Assembly (NCBI GenBank): GCA_963692465.1
Contig: OY829943.1
Location: 3,224,001 to 3,288,000 of the forward strand
Direction of reading: 5' to 3'
Origin: JAUZOB01 sp963692465
GTDB taxonomy: Bacteria; Bacteroidota; Bacteroidia; Bacteroidales; Prolixibacteraceae
DNA: 64,000 nt
Shown: positions 24,222 through 34,046 of the stretch, in pieces
How the letters are laid out: every line of letters begins with the position of its first letter
How positions within the stretch are numbered: position 1 is the stretch's first letter
Notes under the pieces: model-generated
The model's input: the letters and a program-made list of their open reading frames with translations, nothing else
Database searches by the model: none
What the model was told of the DNA's origin: nothing
Made by a program: the position numbers and the translations under genes

Positions 24222-26927
24222 TTACTTCTTAATGTTTGCCTGTGCTGCAGCCAAACGGGCAATAGGCACACGGTATGGGGAGCAGCTGACATAATTCAAA
24301 CCAATTGAGTCGCAGAATTCGACAGAGCTTGGTTCTCCTCCATGTTCACCGCAAATTCCGACTTTAAGATCGGGACGGGTAGAACGGCCTCTTTCTGTTC
24401 CCATTCGGATAAGTTGTCCGACACCTTCCTGATCAAGAATCTGGAATGGATCGTTTTTAAGAATGTTTTTATCCAAATAAGTTGGCAGAAATTTACCAGC
24501 ATCGTCACGCGAATAACCGAAAGTCATCTGAGTCAAATCGTTTGTTCCGAAAGAGAAGAATTCGGCACAGGTAGCAATTTGATCAGCAATGAGGGCAGCT
24601 CTTGGAATTTCGATCATGGTTCCTACTTTAAAGTCGATGCGGGCACCTCTTTCTTTAAAGATTTGTTCAGCTGTGGCACGGATAATTTCAACCTGAAGCT
24701 CAAGTTCTTTCAGTGTACCGACGAGGGGAACCATAATTTCAGGACGGGCATCAACCCCTTTGGCTTTAAGGTTAAGTGCTGCTTCGATGACTGCTCTTGC
24801 CTGCATTTCAGTGATTTCAGGATAAGTATTTCCTAAACGGCAGCCACGATGACCTAACATCGGGTTAACTTCTTCAAGTGAGGCGACTTTGCTTTTGATT
24901 GTCTCAACCGAAACGTTCATGTCTTTGGCCATTTCTTCCTGATTAGCCTGTTCTTTAGGAACAAATTCATGAAGAGGCGGGTCAAGTAAACGGATTGTAA
25001 CACCTTCTCCGGCCATTGCTTCGAATATTCCTTCAAAATCAGCGCGTTGATAGGGGAGAATCTTGGCTAGCGCAATCTTACGTCCGGCCGTGTCGGGAGC
25101 AAGAATCATTTCCCGCATGGCTTTAATCCGTTCGCCATCGAAAAACATGTGCTCCGTACGGCAAAGACCAATACCCTTTGCTCCGAATTTGCGAGCTATT
25201 TTAGCATCACGGGGAGTGTCGGCATTGGTTCTGACGACCATTCGGGTATGTTTGTCAGCTAAATTCATAAGTGTTGCAAAATCTTCGCTCATTTCAGGGT
25301 CCTGAGTTGCAACTTTTCCTTCGTAAACTTCGCCGGTACTTCCGTTAAGAGAGATCCAGTCTCCTTCTTTAAAGGTTTTGCCTACCGCTGATATTGTACG
25401 GTTTTTATAATCTATTTTGATTTCTCCGGCACCTGATACGCAGCATTTACCCATTCCGCGGGCAACAACGGCAGCATGAGATGTCATTCCACCGCGAGCG
25501 GTAAGAATTCCCTGGGCGGTATTCATCCCTTCCAGGTCTTCAGGTGAAGTTTCGATACGGACCAGAATTGTTTTCGGGTATTTAGCGGCTTCATCGGCAA
25601 AGAAGATAATCTGGCCGGTAGCAGCACCGGGAGAAGCCGGGAGTCCTTTGGCTAAGCGGGTTGCTTTTTTTAAGGCCTCGTTCTTGAAAACAGGGTGGAG
25701 AAGTTCATCCAGTTTATTCGGTTCAACGCGTAAAATGGCGGTTTTTTCATCAATGATGCCCTGTTTGAGCATATCCATGGCGATTTTAACCATTGCACCA
25801 CCGGTACGTTTTCCGCTTCTGGTTTGTAATAACCAAAGCTTACCTTCCTGGATGGTAAATTCGAGATCCTGCATATCGTGATAGTGATCTTCCAGTTTTT
25901 GCTGAGTGGTCGCTAACTGTTTGTAGAGGTCTGGCATTGTTTCTTCAAGTGAAGGATATTTAGCAGCGCGGTCGCTTTCAGAAATATTCTGGAGAGCAGC
26001 CCAACGTTTAGATCCTTCAAGTGTGATTTGTTGAGGGGTACGAATTCCGGCAACAACATCTTCACCCTGAGCATTAATTAAATATTCTCCATTGAAGAGG
26101 TCTTCTCCGGTAGCGGCGTTTCTGGTAAAGGCAACACCGGTAGCAGAGGTATTTCCCATGTTTCCGAAGACCATGGTCTGAACACTGACAGCAGTTCCCC
26201 ATTCATCCGGAATATTATTGAGTTTACGGTAGAGAATAGCCCGGTCGTTATTCCAGCTGTCAAATACAGCCTGAATGGCTCCCCATAATTGTTCCCATGG
26301 GTCATCGGGGAAATTCTTTTTGGTTCGGGTAACAACCGCTTCTTTAAACAGACGGACTAGTTTCTGAAGATCTTCGGTTGTGAATTCATTGTCGAGTTTG
26401 ATTCCTTTTTCAGCTTTTACTTTTTCAATAATTGCTTCGAAAGGATCGATGTCTTCTTTGTTTTGTGGTTTTAGTCCCATCACTACGTCACCATACATTT
26501 GTACGAAACGGCGGTAGGAGTCCCATGCAAAACGAGAATTTTGGGTCTTTGCAATAATGCCTTGGATAACTTCGTCATTTAATCCCAGATTTAGGATGGT
26601 ATCCATCATTCCCGGCATTGAAGCACGGGCACCTGAACGAACAGAAACAAGGCATGGATTATTTTTGTTGCCAAAAATGGTCCCTGTGAGTTTTTCAATG
26701 TGCGCGACGGAAGCTTCAACTTGAGCTTTAATTTGTTGAATTGCATAGTCTTTGCCATGCTCGTTGTAAAGGGTGCAAACTTCTGTTGTGATGGTGAAAC
26801 CGGGAGGAACCGGAACTCCGATCAAATTCATTTCGGCAAGATTTGCACCTTTTCCACCTAATAAAGCTTTCATTTCAGCTTTGCCTTCAGCTTTGCCATT
26901 GCCAAATGTGTAAACAAACTTAGTCAT
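24222..26927 (-). CDS. ppdK: Pyruvate, phosphate dikinase
   Basis: The product has 901 residues, the usual length. An N-terminal nucleotide-binding domain starts GGKGANLAEMNLIGVPVPPG. The central swivelling domain carries the phosphorylated His484 in GGMTSHAAVVARGMGKCC, and the C-terminal TIM barrel includes GLCRTEHMF, FFSFGTNDLTQMTFGYSRDD and GICGEHGGEPSSVEFC. It interconverts PEP, AMP and PPi with pyruvate, ATP and Pi. In anaerobic Bacteroidota it serves in glycolysis or gluconeogenesis. A terminator follows, and the gene diverges from clpB across a 597-bp spacer. I see no clear promoter box for it. Confidence 0.97.
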   Translation of the reverse strand: MTKFVYTFGNGKAEGKAEMKALLGGKGANLAEMNLIGVPVPPGFTITTEVCTLYNEHGKDYAIQQIKAQVEASVAHIEKLTGTIFGNKNNPCLVSVRSGARASMPGMMDTILNLGLNDEVIQGIIAKTQNSRFAWDSYRRFVQMYGDVVMGLKPQNKEDIDPFEAIIEKVKAEKGIKLDNEFTTEDLQKLVRLFKEAVVTRTKKNFPDDPWEQLWGAIQAVFDSWNNDRAILYRKLNNIPDEWGTAVSVQTMVFGNMGNTSATGVAFTRNAATGEDLFNGEYLINAQGEDVVAGIRTPQQITLEGSKRWAALQNISESDRAAKYPSLEETMPDLYKQLATTQQKLEDHYHDMQDLEFTIQEGKLWLLQTRSGKRTGGAMVKIAMDMLKQGIIDEKTAILRVEPNKLDELLHPVFKNEALKKATRLAKGLPASPGAATGQIIFFADEAAKYPKTILVRIETSPEDLEGMNTAQGILTARGGMTSHAAVVARGMGKCCVSGAGEIKIDYKNRTISAVGKTFKEGDWISLNGSTGEVYEGKVATQDPEMSEDFATLMNLADKHTRMVVRTNADTPRDAKIARKFGAKGIGLCRTEHMFFDGERIKAMREMILAPDTAGRKIALAKILPYQRADFEGIFEAMAGEGVTIRLLDPPLHEFVPKEQANQEEMAKDMNVSVETIKSKVASLEEVNPMLGHRGCRLGNTYPEITEMQARAVIEAALNLKAKGVDARPEIMVPLVGTLKELELQVEIIRATAEQIFKERGARIDFKVGTMIEIPRAALIADQIATCAEFFSFGTNDLTQMTFGYSRDDAGKFLPTYLDKNILKNDPFQILDQEGVGQLIRMGTERGRSTRPDLKVGICGEHGGEPSSVEFCDSIGLNYVSCSPYRVPIARLAAAQANIKK

Positions 26928-27524
26928 AGAATTTTTTCGTTTTTTTGGGTTTTAAAAAGAATTACAGAACAATATTTTTTATTTTTTTGATTTAGTAGAC
27001 TGCTAATATAACTCATTTTATTTCAAAATAGAAATATTTAATTGTCATCAAAAGGCTGTTTTTTGTAGGAATTTGATTTTTTCTGTTGGATTGTTCTTTT
27101 CATATTGTCACGTTGGTTGGACTATATTTTTTCAATAGACATAATAATGGAATAGGAAATGTTTTTGTGTGCTTTTTCTCCTTTTTATCTGAACTTTCTG
27201 TCCAATCGTCCGTCAAATTGTTTTAACATACCTTAACTTGTTTCGGGGGTGTTTTTGGGGCGTATATTTCCGCTATTGTACTATAAGCGTTAGTATATAC
27301 CGGGTTTTCGGCGAATGATTTTTATCGTATAAGTTTAGGTTAAAAACAGATAAAATTCTATTCATCTGTTTCCTTGTGCCTTTTTGTCGCATTGATGAAG
27401 AATTAATCTGTTAAAATGTCCTCATTTTCTGATTATTAGCTGTAAATTTGACATTACGGGGCCTTAAAGAATAATCTGGCAACGATTTTGGTGGATAGTC
27501 ATTGTAAATGAAAAAATATTAAAA
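26928..27524. other. Long divergent intergenic region between ppdK and clpB
   Basis: This 597-bp AT-rich spacer is the longest non-coding stretch here. No frame of use is present. The clpB side holds an exact -7 box, TAAATTTG (27443-27450), about 75 bp before the clpB ATG, without a clear -33 TTG. I found no CIRCE element and no obvious large inverted repeat. Its length leaves room for regulators or a small RNA, but I cannot point to one. Confidence 0.5.
27443..27450 (+). promoter_or_regulatory. Candidate -7 promoter box of clpB
   Basis: TAAATTTG matches TAnnTTTG exactly, giving a leader of about 68 bases before clpB. The -33 element is not recognisable, so this could be a chance match in AT-rich DNA. 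Confidence 0.4.
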
Positions 27525-30116
27525 ATGGCAAGTTTTGACAATTTTACAATAAAATCTCAGGCGGTTATTCAGAAAGCTTCGGAGATTGCACAGGGAAACA
27601 ATCAGCAGGCGATTGAAACCGGACATTTATTAAAGGGAATATTCCATGAAGCAGAGAATATTGTCGAATTTCTTCTAAAGAAACAAGAGGTGAATCTTGT
27701 TGCTTTTAAATCTGCACTTGATCAAATTGTTAACGGATATCCCAAAGTGACCGGAGGGGAACCTTATCTTTCGAATGCAGCATCTGTTGCTTTGAAAAAG
27801 GCTGATGACTTTGCCAAGAAAATGGGTGATCAGTTTGTTTCGATTGAACATCTTCTTTATGGATTGCTTTTGTCCGGAGATTCTGTCGCTACAATGATGA
27901 AAGATTCAGGTGTGACTGAAGGCGGATTGAAAAAATCAATCGAAGAACTTCGTAAAGGGGCTAAAGTAAATAGTCCGACGGCCGAAGAGACTTATAATTC
28001 ATTGAATCGATTTGCGATAAATCTGAATGAAAGGGCGCGAAGCGGCAAACTTGATCCGGTTATCGGTCGTGATGAAGAGATTCGACGCATTTTGCAGATT
28101 TTGTCGAGGAGAACTAAGAATAACCCGATTTTGATCGGGGCGCCAGGAACCGGGAAAACGGCTATTGCCGAAGGTCTTGCCCAGCGAATTGTTCATGGAG
28201 ATGTTCCTGAAAACCTTAAATCGAAGATGGTTTATTCGCTTGATATGGGGGCTCTTATTGCCGGTGCTAAGTATAAAGGAGAGTTTGAGGAACGATTAAA
28301 ATCGGTTATTAATGAGGTGATCCATTCTAATGGAGAGGTAATCCTTTTTATAGATGAGATTCATACACTGGTCGGAGCCGGACAGGGAGAGGGTGCTATG
28401 GATGCGGCAAACATTTTAAAACCTGCATTGGCTCGGGGTGATTTGAGAGCGATTGGCGCAACAACACTCGAGGAATATCAAAAATATTTTGAGAAAGATA
28501 AAGCCCTTGAACGTCGTTTCCAGATTGTAATGGTTGACGAACCGGATGTGATGAGTGCTATCTCTATTCTTCGGGGACTGAAAGAACGCTATGAAAATTA
28601 TCACAAGATCAGAATTAAAGATGATGCTATTATTGCTGCTGTTCAATTGTCGCATCGTTACATTACCGATCGTTTTTTGCCTGACAAGGCGATTGACTTA
28701 ATGGATGAGGCAGCGGCAAGATTAAGAATGGAAATGGATTCTTTACCTGAAAATCTGGATGAGACCCTCCGGAAGATTAAACAGCTTGAGATTGAACGGG
28801 AAGCGATTAAGCGGGAGAAGGATGAGAAGAAATTGGCCGAACTCAATGAGGAAATTGCAAATCTGATGCAGGAACAGTCACAGTTAAGGTCTCGGTGGGA
28901 GTCGGAGAAGCATTTTATCGATGAGATTCAAAAGAATAAGGGATCAATTGAGGAATTAAAGCAGGATGCTGATGATGCGGAACGTGCGGGTGATTACGGT
29001 CGGGTTGCAGAGATTCGTTATGGTCGGATCAAAGAAGCAGAGGCTAATATTGAAAGTCTGAAAAAAGAGTTACACGCTGTTCAGGGTAATGAACCGATGA
29101 TTAAGGAAGAGGTTGATGCCGATGATATTGCAGAGATCGTTTCAAAATGGACTGGCATTCCGGTATCACGAATGCTTCAAAGTGAACGGGATAAATTGCT
29201 TCATCTGGAAGAGGAATTGCATAAACGAATTATCGGACAAAATGAAGCGATTACCGCTGTGGCGGATGCTGTGCGGAGAAGTCGGGCCGGATTGCAGGAT
29301 GAAAAGAGACCATTAGGATCCTTTATCTTTTTGGGAACAACCGGAGTGGGAAAAACCGAATTGGCAAAGGCTTTGGCTGAATTTCTTTTCGATGATGAGA
29401 ATATGATGACTCGTATTGATATGTCTGAATATCAAGAGAAATTCTCGGTAACCCGACTGATCGGCTCGCCTCCGGGATATGTGGGCTATGATGAAGGCGG
29501 ACAATTGACGGAGGCTGTCAGGCGAAAACCTTATTCTGTTGTCCTTTTTGACGAAATAGAGAAGGCTCATCCTGATGTCTTTAATATCTTGTTGCAGGTA
29601 TTGGATGACGGACGACTCACTGATAATAAAGGAAGGGTTGTTAATTTTAAAAATACCATTATCATTATGACCTCTAATCTGGGTTCTTCTATTATTCAGC
29701 AAAATTTTAAACAAATGGACGAACAGAATCGGGGGGAGATCATCTGGAAGACCAGGGAGCAGCTAATGGAATTGCTGCGTAAAACAATAAGACCTGAATT
29801 TTTGAATCGGGTTGATGATATAATCATGTTCTCTCCGTTATCGAATGGGGAAATAAACCAGATTACCAGACTTCAGTTTAAGCTTATTGCCGATCGTCTC
29901 GCTTTACAGGATATAAAACTCTCAATCACGGATAAGGCTGCTGTTTGGATTTCAAATGCAGGTTTCGATCCACAGTATGGAGCCAGACCGGTTAAACGAG
30001 TTTTACAACGATACGTATTAAATGAACTATCGAAGCAAATACTTGCACAGAAGGTTGATAAAAGTAAGCCTCTGATTTTGGATGAAGTTGATAATGGATT
30101 GATTTTTAGAAATTAA
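27525..30116 (+). CDS. clpB: ATP-dependent disaggregase ClpB
   Basis: The product has 863 residues, normal for ClpB. It has an N-domain (1-150), a first AAA+ module with Walker A GAPGTGKT (Lys211) and Walker B VILFIDEIHTL, and the long coiled-coil middle domain (about 405-525) that separates ClpB from ClpA/ClpC. The second AAA+ module has Walker A GTTGVGKT (Lys610), SRMLQSERDKLLHLE before it, and VVLFDEIEKAHPDVFN. With DnaK it dissolves aggregated proteins after heat stress. It stands alone, diverging from ppdK. Confidence 0.98.
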   Translation: MASFDNFTIKSQAVIQKASEIAQGNNQQAIETGHLLKGIFHEAENIVEFLLKKQEVNLVAFKSALDQIVNGYPKVTGGEPYLSNAASVALKKADDFAKKMGDQFVSIEHLLYGLLLSGDSVATMMKDSGVTEGGLKKSIEELRKGAKVNSPTAEETYNSLNRFAINLNERARSGKLDPVIGRDEEIRRILQILSRRTKNNPILIGAPGTGKTAIAEGLAQRIVHGDVPENLKSKMVYSLDMGALIAGAKYKGEFEERLKSVINEVIHSNGEVILFIDEIHTLVGAGQGEGAMDAANILKPALARGDLRAIGATTLEEYQKYFEKDKALERRFQIVMVDEPDVMSAISILRGLKERYENYHKIRIKDDAIIAAVQLSHRYITDRFLPDKAIDLMDEAAARLRMEMDSLPENLDETLRKIKQLEIEREAIKREKDEKKLAELNEEIANLMQEQSQLRSRWESEKHFIDEIQKNKGSIEELKQDADDAERAGDYGRVAEIRYGRIKEAEANIESLKKELHAVQGNEPMIKEEVDADDIAEIVSKWTGIPVSRMLQSERDKLLHLEEELHKRIIGQNEAITAVADAVRRSRAGLQDEKRPLGSFIFLGTTGVGKTELAKALAEFLFDDENMMTRIDMSEYQEKFSVTRLIGSPPGYVGYDEGGQLTEAVRRKPYSVVLFDEIEKAHPDVFNILLQVLDDGRLTDNKGRVVNFKNTIIIMTSNLGSSIIQQNFKQMDEQNRGEIIWKTREQLMELLRKTIRPEFLNRVDDIIMFSPLSNGEINQITRLQFKLIADRLALQDIKLSITDKAAVWISNAGFDPQYGARPVKRVLQRYVLNELSKQILAQKVDKSKPLILDEVDNGLIFRN

Positions 30117-30420
30117 TAGTTGTCTTCATTGTCGTCGTTAATTGATACTTGGTTTACCCTTCACTTACCCTTCACTTACCCTTGCCTTACCCAAAAGGTA
30201 GTTCAAGGGTAGGTTAACGATAGGTTATTGCTAATTTTAGGAAAAAGAGAATGATTACTTTTAGTTTAACTGATTTTTAATATTTATAAAGTTTTTATGA
30301 ATTTTTACACAAAAAGATTGTTTTTATGTAGATAGTAAGAATTTTTTTGTATAAAAACAGTGGGAATTAATGGGAAATAACTTCTGATCTGTTATCTTTA
30401 CACTAGCAAAAACACAGGCA
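30117..30420. other. Intergenic region between clpB and the hybrid kinase
   Basis: This 304-bp spacer holds an 11-bp tandem repeat with a neighbouring hairpin (30157-30210) and a near-consensus -7 box TATCTTTA (30393-30400) 20 bp before the kinase ATG. The middle part is AT-rich with no gene. Confidence 0.6.
30157..30210 (+). repeat. 11-bp tandem repeat plus hairpin downstream of clpB
   Basis: CCCTTCACTTA occurs twice in direct succession (30157-30167, 30168-30178), then a variant CCCTTGCCTTA (30179-30189) and a final CCC. The third unit can pair with GGTAGTTCAAGGGT (30197-30210): ACCCTTG and TACC form the two halves of the stem around a 3-base internal mismatch. No T-run follows, so it is a poor classical terminator. 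It could be a mRNA-end hairpin or a member of a dispersed repeat family. Confidence 0.7.
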
Positions 30421-33400
30421 ATGATAAATATTTGGTTTTTTGGGGACTCTTCAACTGGTGAAGAATTACACGCAGTTCTGGACGAAGGTGCTTGCAATTT
30501 TGTATTTAAACAAATTTTTCACTCCAAAGAGATTGTTCGTGTTCTTGAAGAGGGGAAAGACGGATTGTTTTTTGTGGAAGACAGGCAGGTGAAGGAGAAT
30601 GTTGATCGGTGGATTATTTTTCAGACTCTTAGTAAGGAATTGAAAATTCCCATTGTTTTGATCAATGTGGATAAAGAAAGAGGGACGGGACTATTTAATC
30701 CGGACTTTACGATTAGTTATCCATTGAATGAAAAAGAACTAAATATTTTATTCCGGTCATATTCTTTTTTTCATGAAGAATCTTTTAGGTTTGGAATAGG
30801 AGAAAAAGGACAATCAGGGTATCCTGTTGCCGGCTATCTGGAACAATTTTTTGAGAAACTGTTCTTTCCTGTTTTGTGGAAGGACCGGAATTTCCGGATT
30901 TATGGGTGCAATAATGCTTTTCTGACTTATTTTAACTTTTCAGGAAAAGATTCGGTCATAGGGAAAAAGGAATCTGAAGTATTTGATGAATCGTTTTTAT
31001 CTGTGTTCCCTTGTCTTGATGAAGAAGTTGCTTGTTCAAAAAAGTCGATTGTAGGTAAGAGAGCGAAGGTTCAGATTAACGGAGTTGGATATTTTTTCAA
31101 TAAAAGTGTGAATCCCATTCTTGATGAAAAAGGGCAAATTATTACTGTTGTTGAGACGTTTTTTGATGCTACAAGATACCGAAAGGCTTTCGAAGAGTTA
31201 CATCAGGAAAGGATTTTCATGCAGATATTGATGGATAATATGCCGGATAGTATTTATTTTAAAGACCGGAATTATCAGTTTACCAAAGTAAATAAAGCGA
31301 AGCTTAGTAATTTGGAAGTAAAGTCTGTTGATGAGGTTTTGGGAAAAACGGATTTTGATTTCTTTTCCAGAGAAGAAGCTTTGGAAACTCATGAAGATGA
31401 GGTGAAAATTATTGAAGCCGGTGATCGTATTGTCAATAAAATAGAACAAATTACCCGAAATGGAAAGGTTTACTACGTCTCGGCGACCAAAATTCCTATC
31501 TGCGATGAAGCAAACAATATTATCGGGTTGGTCGGAGTGTCAAGAGATATAACTGCTCATCGATTATTGGAAATAGATCGTGATGGAGAGCGAAAATTAT
31601 TCAGGGAACTGATTGAACAGACTAAGGATATAATATTTTTTAAAAATCGGGATTTAAAATATATCCGGATTAACCGTGCGGGAGCAGCGGCCCTTGGAGT
31701 TGCTGATCCGGAAATGGTCGTTGGAAAAACATGTTTCGATTTTTATGAGGAGGAAGTGGCTTCGCAATTGGAAAATGTACAACGACAGGTGCTTGCAACA
31801 GGGGAGAGTTTTGATAATTTAGTGTTTCATTATTTTGAGAAACAAGGATCACGTCGCTGGCTTAATTTTATGATCATGCCTCTTTCTGACGGGCATGGGA
31901 CTATTGCTGGAATTGTTGGTTTTGCAAGAGATGTTACAGATAATAAGAAGCTGGAAGATAGTCTTTTGTTTGAGAAAAAATTATTGCAGTCTTTGATGGA
32001 TAACGTGCCTGATGCAATTTTTTATAAAGATATACATTCAAAATATATTCGGGTTAATCAATCGATGGCATCCTTATATCATACTTTGATTGAGAATTTG
32101 ATTGGTCATTCAGATTACGATTTTTTGCCGGAAAAACTGGCTCAGAAATATGAGAAAGAGGATCAGTCTATTTTTTCTACCGGAGAGCCGATTATCGACT
32201 CATTGAGTGCGGTTAGAAAAGAAAATGGAGTTGCGCAATGGTATTCTACTTCGAAAATACCACTTCGGGACGAACATGGTCATATAAGCGGATTGGTAGG
32301 AATCTCAAGAAATACCACTCAGAATGAGGAGCTGAAGAAAAAATTGCAATATGCAAAGGAGAAGGCAGAAGAAGCGAATAGGGCTAAGAGCCTGTTCCTT
32401 GCTAATATGTCGCATGAAATTCGGACCCCAATGAATGGCGTAATTGGAATGTCGGATATACTGAAGAGAACAAAACTTTCGTCAGAACAAGAAGATTATG
32501 TGAATGTTATCATAAAATCAGGGAATAATCTTTTGGCAATAATTAATGATGTCCTTGATTTCTCAAAGATTGAGTCGGGAAAAATGGATTTGGAAAAATC
32601 AATTTTTTCTGTTCGTTCTGTCATTGAAGATACTGCTGATATATTTATATTAAAAGCGGCAGAAAAGAAGCTTGACCTTGTTACTTATATTGCCCCCGAT
32701 ATTCCGGATTTTGTTAAGGGTGATCCGGTCAGGCTGCGCCAGATACTTACAAATTTGGTGAATAATTCTATGAAATTCACCACAACCGGAGAGGTTGTTA
32801 TCTACGCTAACCTGGTGAGTATCCGTAATAGGCGTGTGGAATTGAAATTTAATGTTCGGGATACCGGAATAGGAATATCAGAAGAAGGAAAAACTAAGTT
32901 GTTTCAGCCTTTTACGCAAGCCGATTCATCAATTACCCGCAAATATGGAGGTACCGGATTAGGTCTGGCTATTTCAAAACGATTGATTGAGCAAATGGGT
33001 GGAACGATTGGATTGGATAGTATTGAAGGTCAAGGAGCAGACTTTCACTTTAATTGTTTCTTTGATCAATGTGAAAAGACTGAATTAAAACAGAATATTC
33101 GAAATGTAAATTTTTCAGCGCTGAATATTTTGGTTGTTGATGACAATACCACGAATCGTTACATCTTCGAGCAGTATTTTAAGTTATGGCATTGTGAATA
33201 TACTTCAGTTATCAATGGGAAAGATGCACTTGTGGCAATCCGACAGGCGCAACAGTCGGGGACCCCGTTTGATTTGGCTTTGGTAGATTATCAAATGGCT
33301 GAAATGGATGGGATTGAACTGGCTGCTTTTGTTCGTGAAGATCCGGAGATTGCAGGAATTCACATGGTCCTTCTTTCTTCTGTCTCAAATTTTGCAGATC

Positions 33401-33921
33401 GTGCGGACGATGTAGATCGGTTGTTTGAATCCCGACTGCATAAGCCTATAAAATTGGTCCAACTCTATAATGTTATTTCTGAGATTGTAAACAATAATGT
33501 TAGGGAGGACAGAAATGAAGAGTCTTTTAGAAAAATTGATTTGAAAGATCTTAAGATTTTGATAGCTGAGGATAATGAGATAAATCAAAAAGTGGTTAAA
33601 CTGATGTTGAAAGATGCTGCATCGGTTCTGGATATTGTAACAAATGGGCAGGAGGTTTATGAAAAATTTCAGTCGGGCGGATATAATATCATTTTGATGG
33701 ACGTGCAAATGCCGGTTATGAATGGCTTTGAAGCAACTAAAGCGATTCGTAAATGGGAGAAAGATCATAAAAAATCAAATCAGATTCTGATTATTGCGAT
33801 GACGGCCAATGCAATGAAGGAAGATATGGATTATTGTTTGAGTATTGGAATGGACGGATATCTGAATAAGCCGTTTAAAATGGAAGATTTGATGTCTTTA
33901 CTAAAAAGACTGGTGCCGTAA
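30421..33921 (+). CDS. Soluble hybrid sensor histidine kinase with several PAS domains and two receivers
   Basis: The product has 1166 residues with no membrane helix. Residues 1-120 look like a degenerate receiver domain without an obvious phosphoacceptor Asp. Four PAS domains follow (about 140-260, 266-385, 392-510, 520-640), three of them with the NMPDSIYFKD/NVPDAIFYKD type start. Next come a HisKA domain with His665 in NMSHEIRTPMNG, an HATPase (about 765-885, with the glycine box KYGGTGLGLAIS), a receiver with Asp956 (LALVDYQMAEMDG) and a second with Asp1094 (IILMDVQMPVMNG). No HPt domain is present, so a separate phosphotransfer protein or direct signalling is needed. The signal is presumably intracellular. 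Confidence 0.93.
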   Translation: MINIWFFGDSSTGEELHAVLDEGACNFVFKQIFHSKEIVRVLEEGKDGLFFVEDRQVKENVDRWIIFQTLSKELKIPIVLINVDKERGTGLFNPDFTISYPLNEKELNILFRSYSFFHEESFRFGIGEKGQSGYPVAGYLEQFFEKLFFPVLWKDRNFRIYGCNNAFLTYFNFSGKDSVIGKKESEVFDESFLSVFPCLDEEVACSKKSIVGKRAKVQINGVGYFFNKSVNPILDEKGQIITVVETFFDATRYRKAFEELHQERIFMQILMDNMPDSIYFKDRNYQFTKVNKAKLSNLEVKSVDEVLGKTDFDFFSREEALETHEDEVKIIEAGDRIVNKIEQITRNGKVYYVSATKIPICDEANNIIGLVGVSRDITAHRLLEIDRDGERKLFRELIEQTKDIIFFKNRDLKYIRINRAGAAALGVADPEMVVGKTCFDFYEEEVASQLENVQRQVLATGESFDNLVFHYFEKQGSRRWLNFMIMPLSDGHGTIAGIVGFARDVTDNKKLEDSLLFEKKLLQSLMDNVPDAIFYKDIHSKYIRVNQSMASLYHTLIENLIGHSDYDFLPEKLAQKYEKEDQSIFSTGEPIIDSLSAVRKENGVAQWYSTSKIPLRDEHGHISGLVGISRNTTQNEELKKKLQYAKEKAEEANRAKSLFLANMSHEIRTPMNGVIGMSDILKRTKLSSEQEDYVNVIIKSGNNLLAIINDVLDFSKIESGKMDLEKSIFSVRSVIEDTADIFILKAAEKKLDLVTYIAPDIPDFVKGDPVRLRQILTNLVNNSMKFTTTGEVVIYANLVSIRNRRVELKFNVRDTGIGISEEGKTKLFQPFTQADSSITRKYGGTGLGLAISKRLIEQMGGTIGLDSIEGQGADFHFNCFFDQCEKTELKQNIRNVNFSALNILVVDDNTTNRYIFEQYFKLWHCEYTSVINGKDALVAIRQAQQSGTPFDLALVDYQMAEMDGIELAAFVREDPEIAGIHMVLLSSVSNFADRADDVDRLFESRLHKPIKLVQLYNVISEIVNNNVREDRNEESFRKIDLKDLKILIAEDNEINQKVVKLMLKDAASVLDIVTNGQEVYEKFQSGGYNIILMDVQMPVMNGFEATKAIRKWEKDHKKSNQILIIAMTANAMKEDMDYCLSIGMDGYLNKPFKMEDLMSLLKRLVP

Positions 33922-33968
33922 TTGACCGGGTTAAAATTCTTGGTGGCTTTTTAAATTGAAAAGGAAAT

Positions 33969-34000
33969 AAATCTCTCATTATGTGGGAGATTTTTTTTTA
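33969..34000 (+). terminator. Terminator after the hybrid kinase gene
   Basis: AAATCTCTCA (33969-33978) pairs with TGGGAGATTT (33984-33993), with one G-T pair, and is followed by nine Ts. It lies about 50 bp after the kinase stop and overlaps the first codons of the longer reading of the next frame, so that longer start is wrong. Confidence 0.9.
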
Positions 34001-34046
34001 TTTTGTGAGAACAAACCATTTATACAAACCATTTTTTAACCAATGC

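Noticed and set aside
24112..24231. Plus-strand frame of 39 codons rich in Lys
   Set aside because: It runs through the ppdK terminator hairpin and into ppdK; composition is explained by the A-rich terminator arm.
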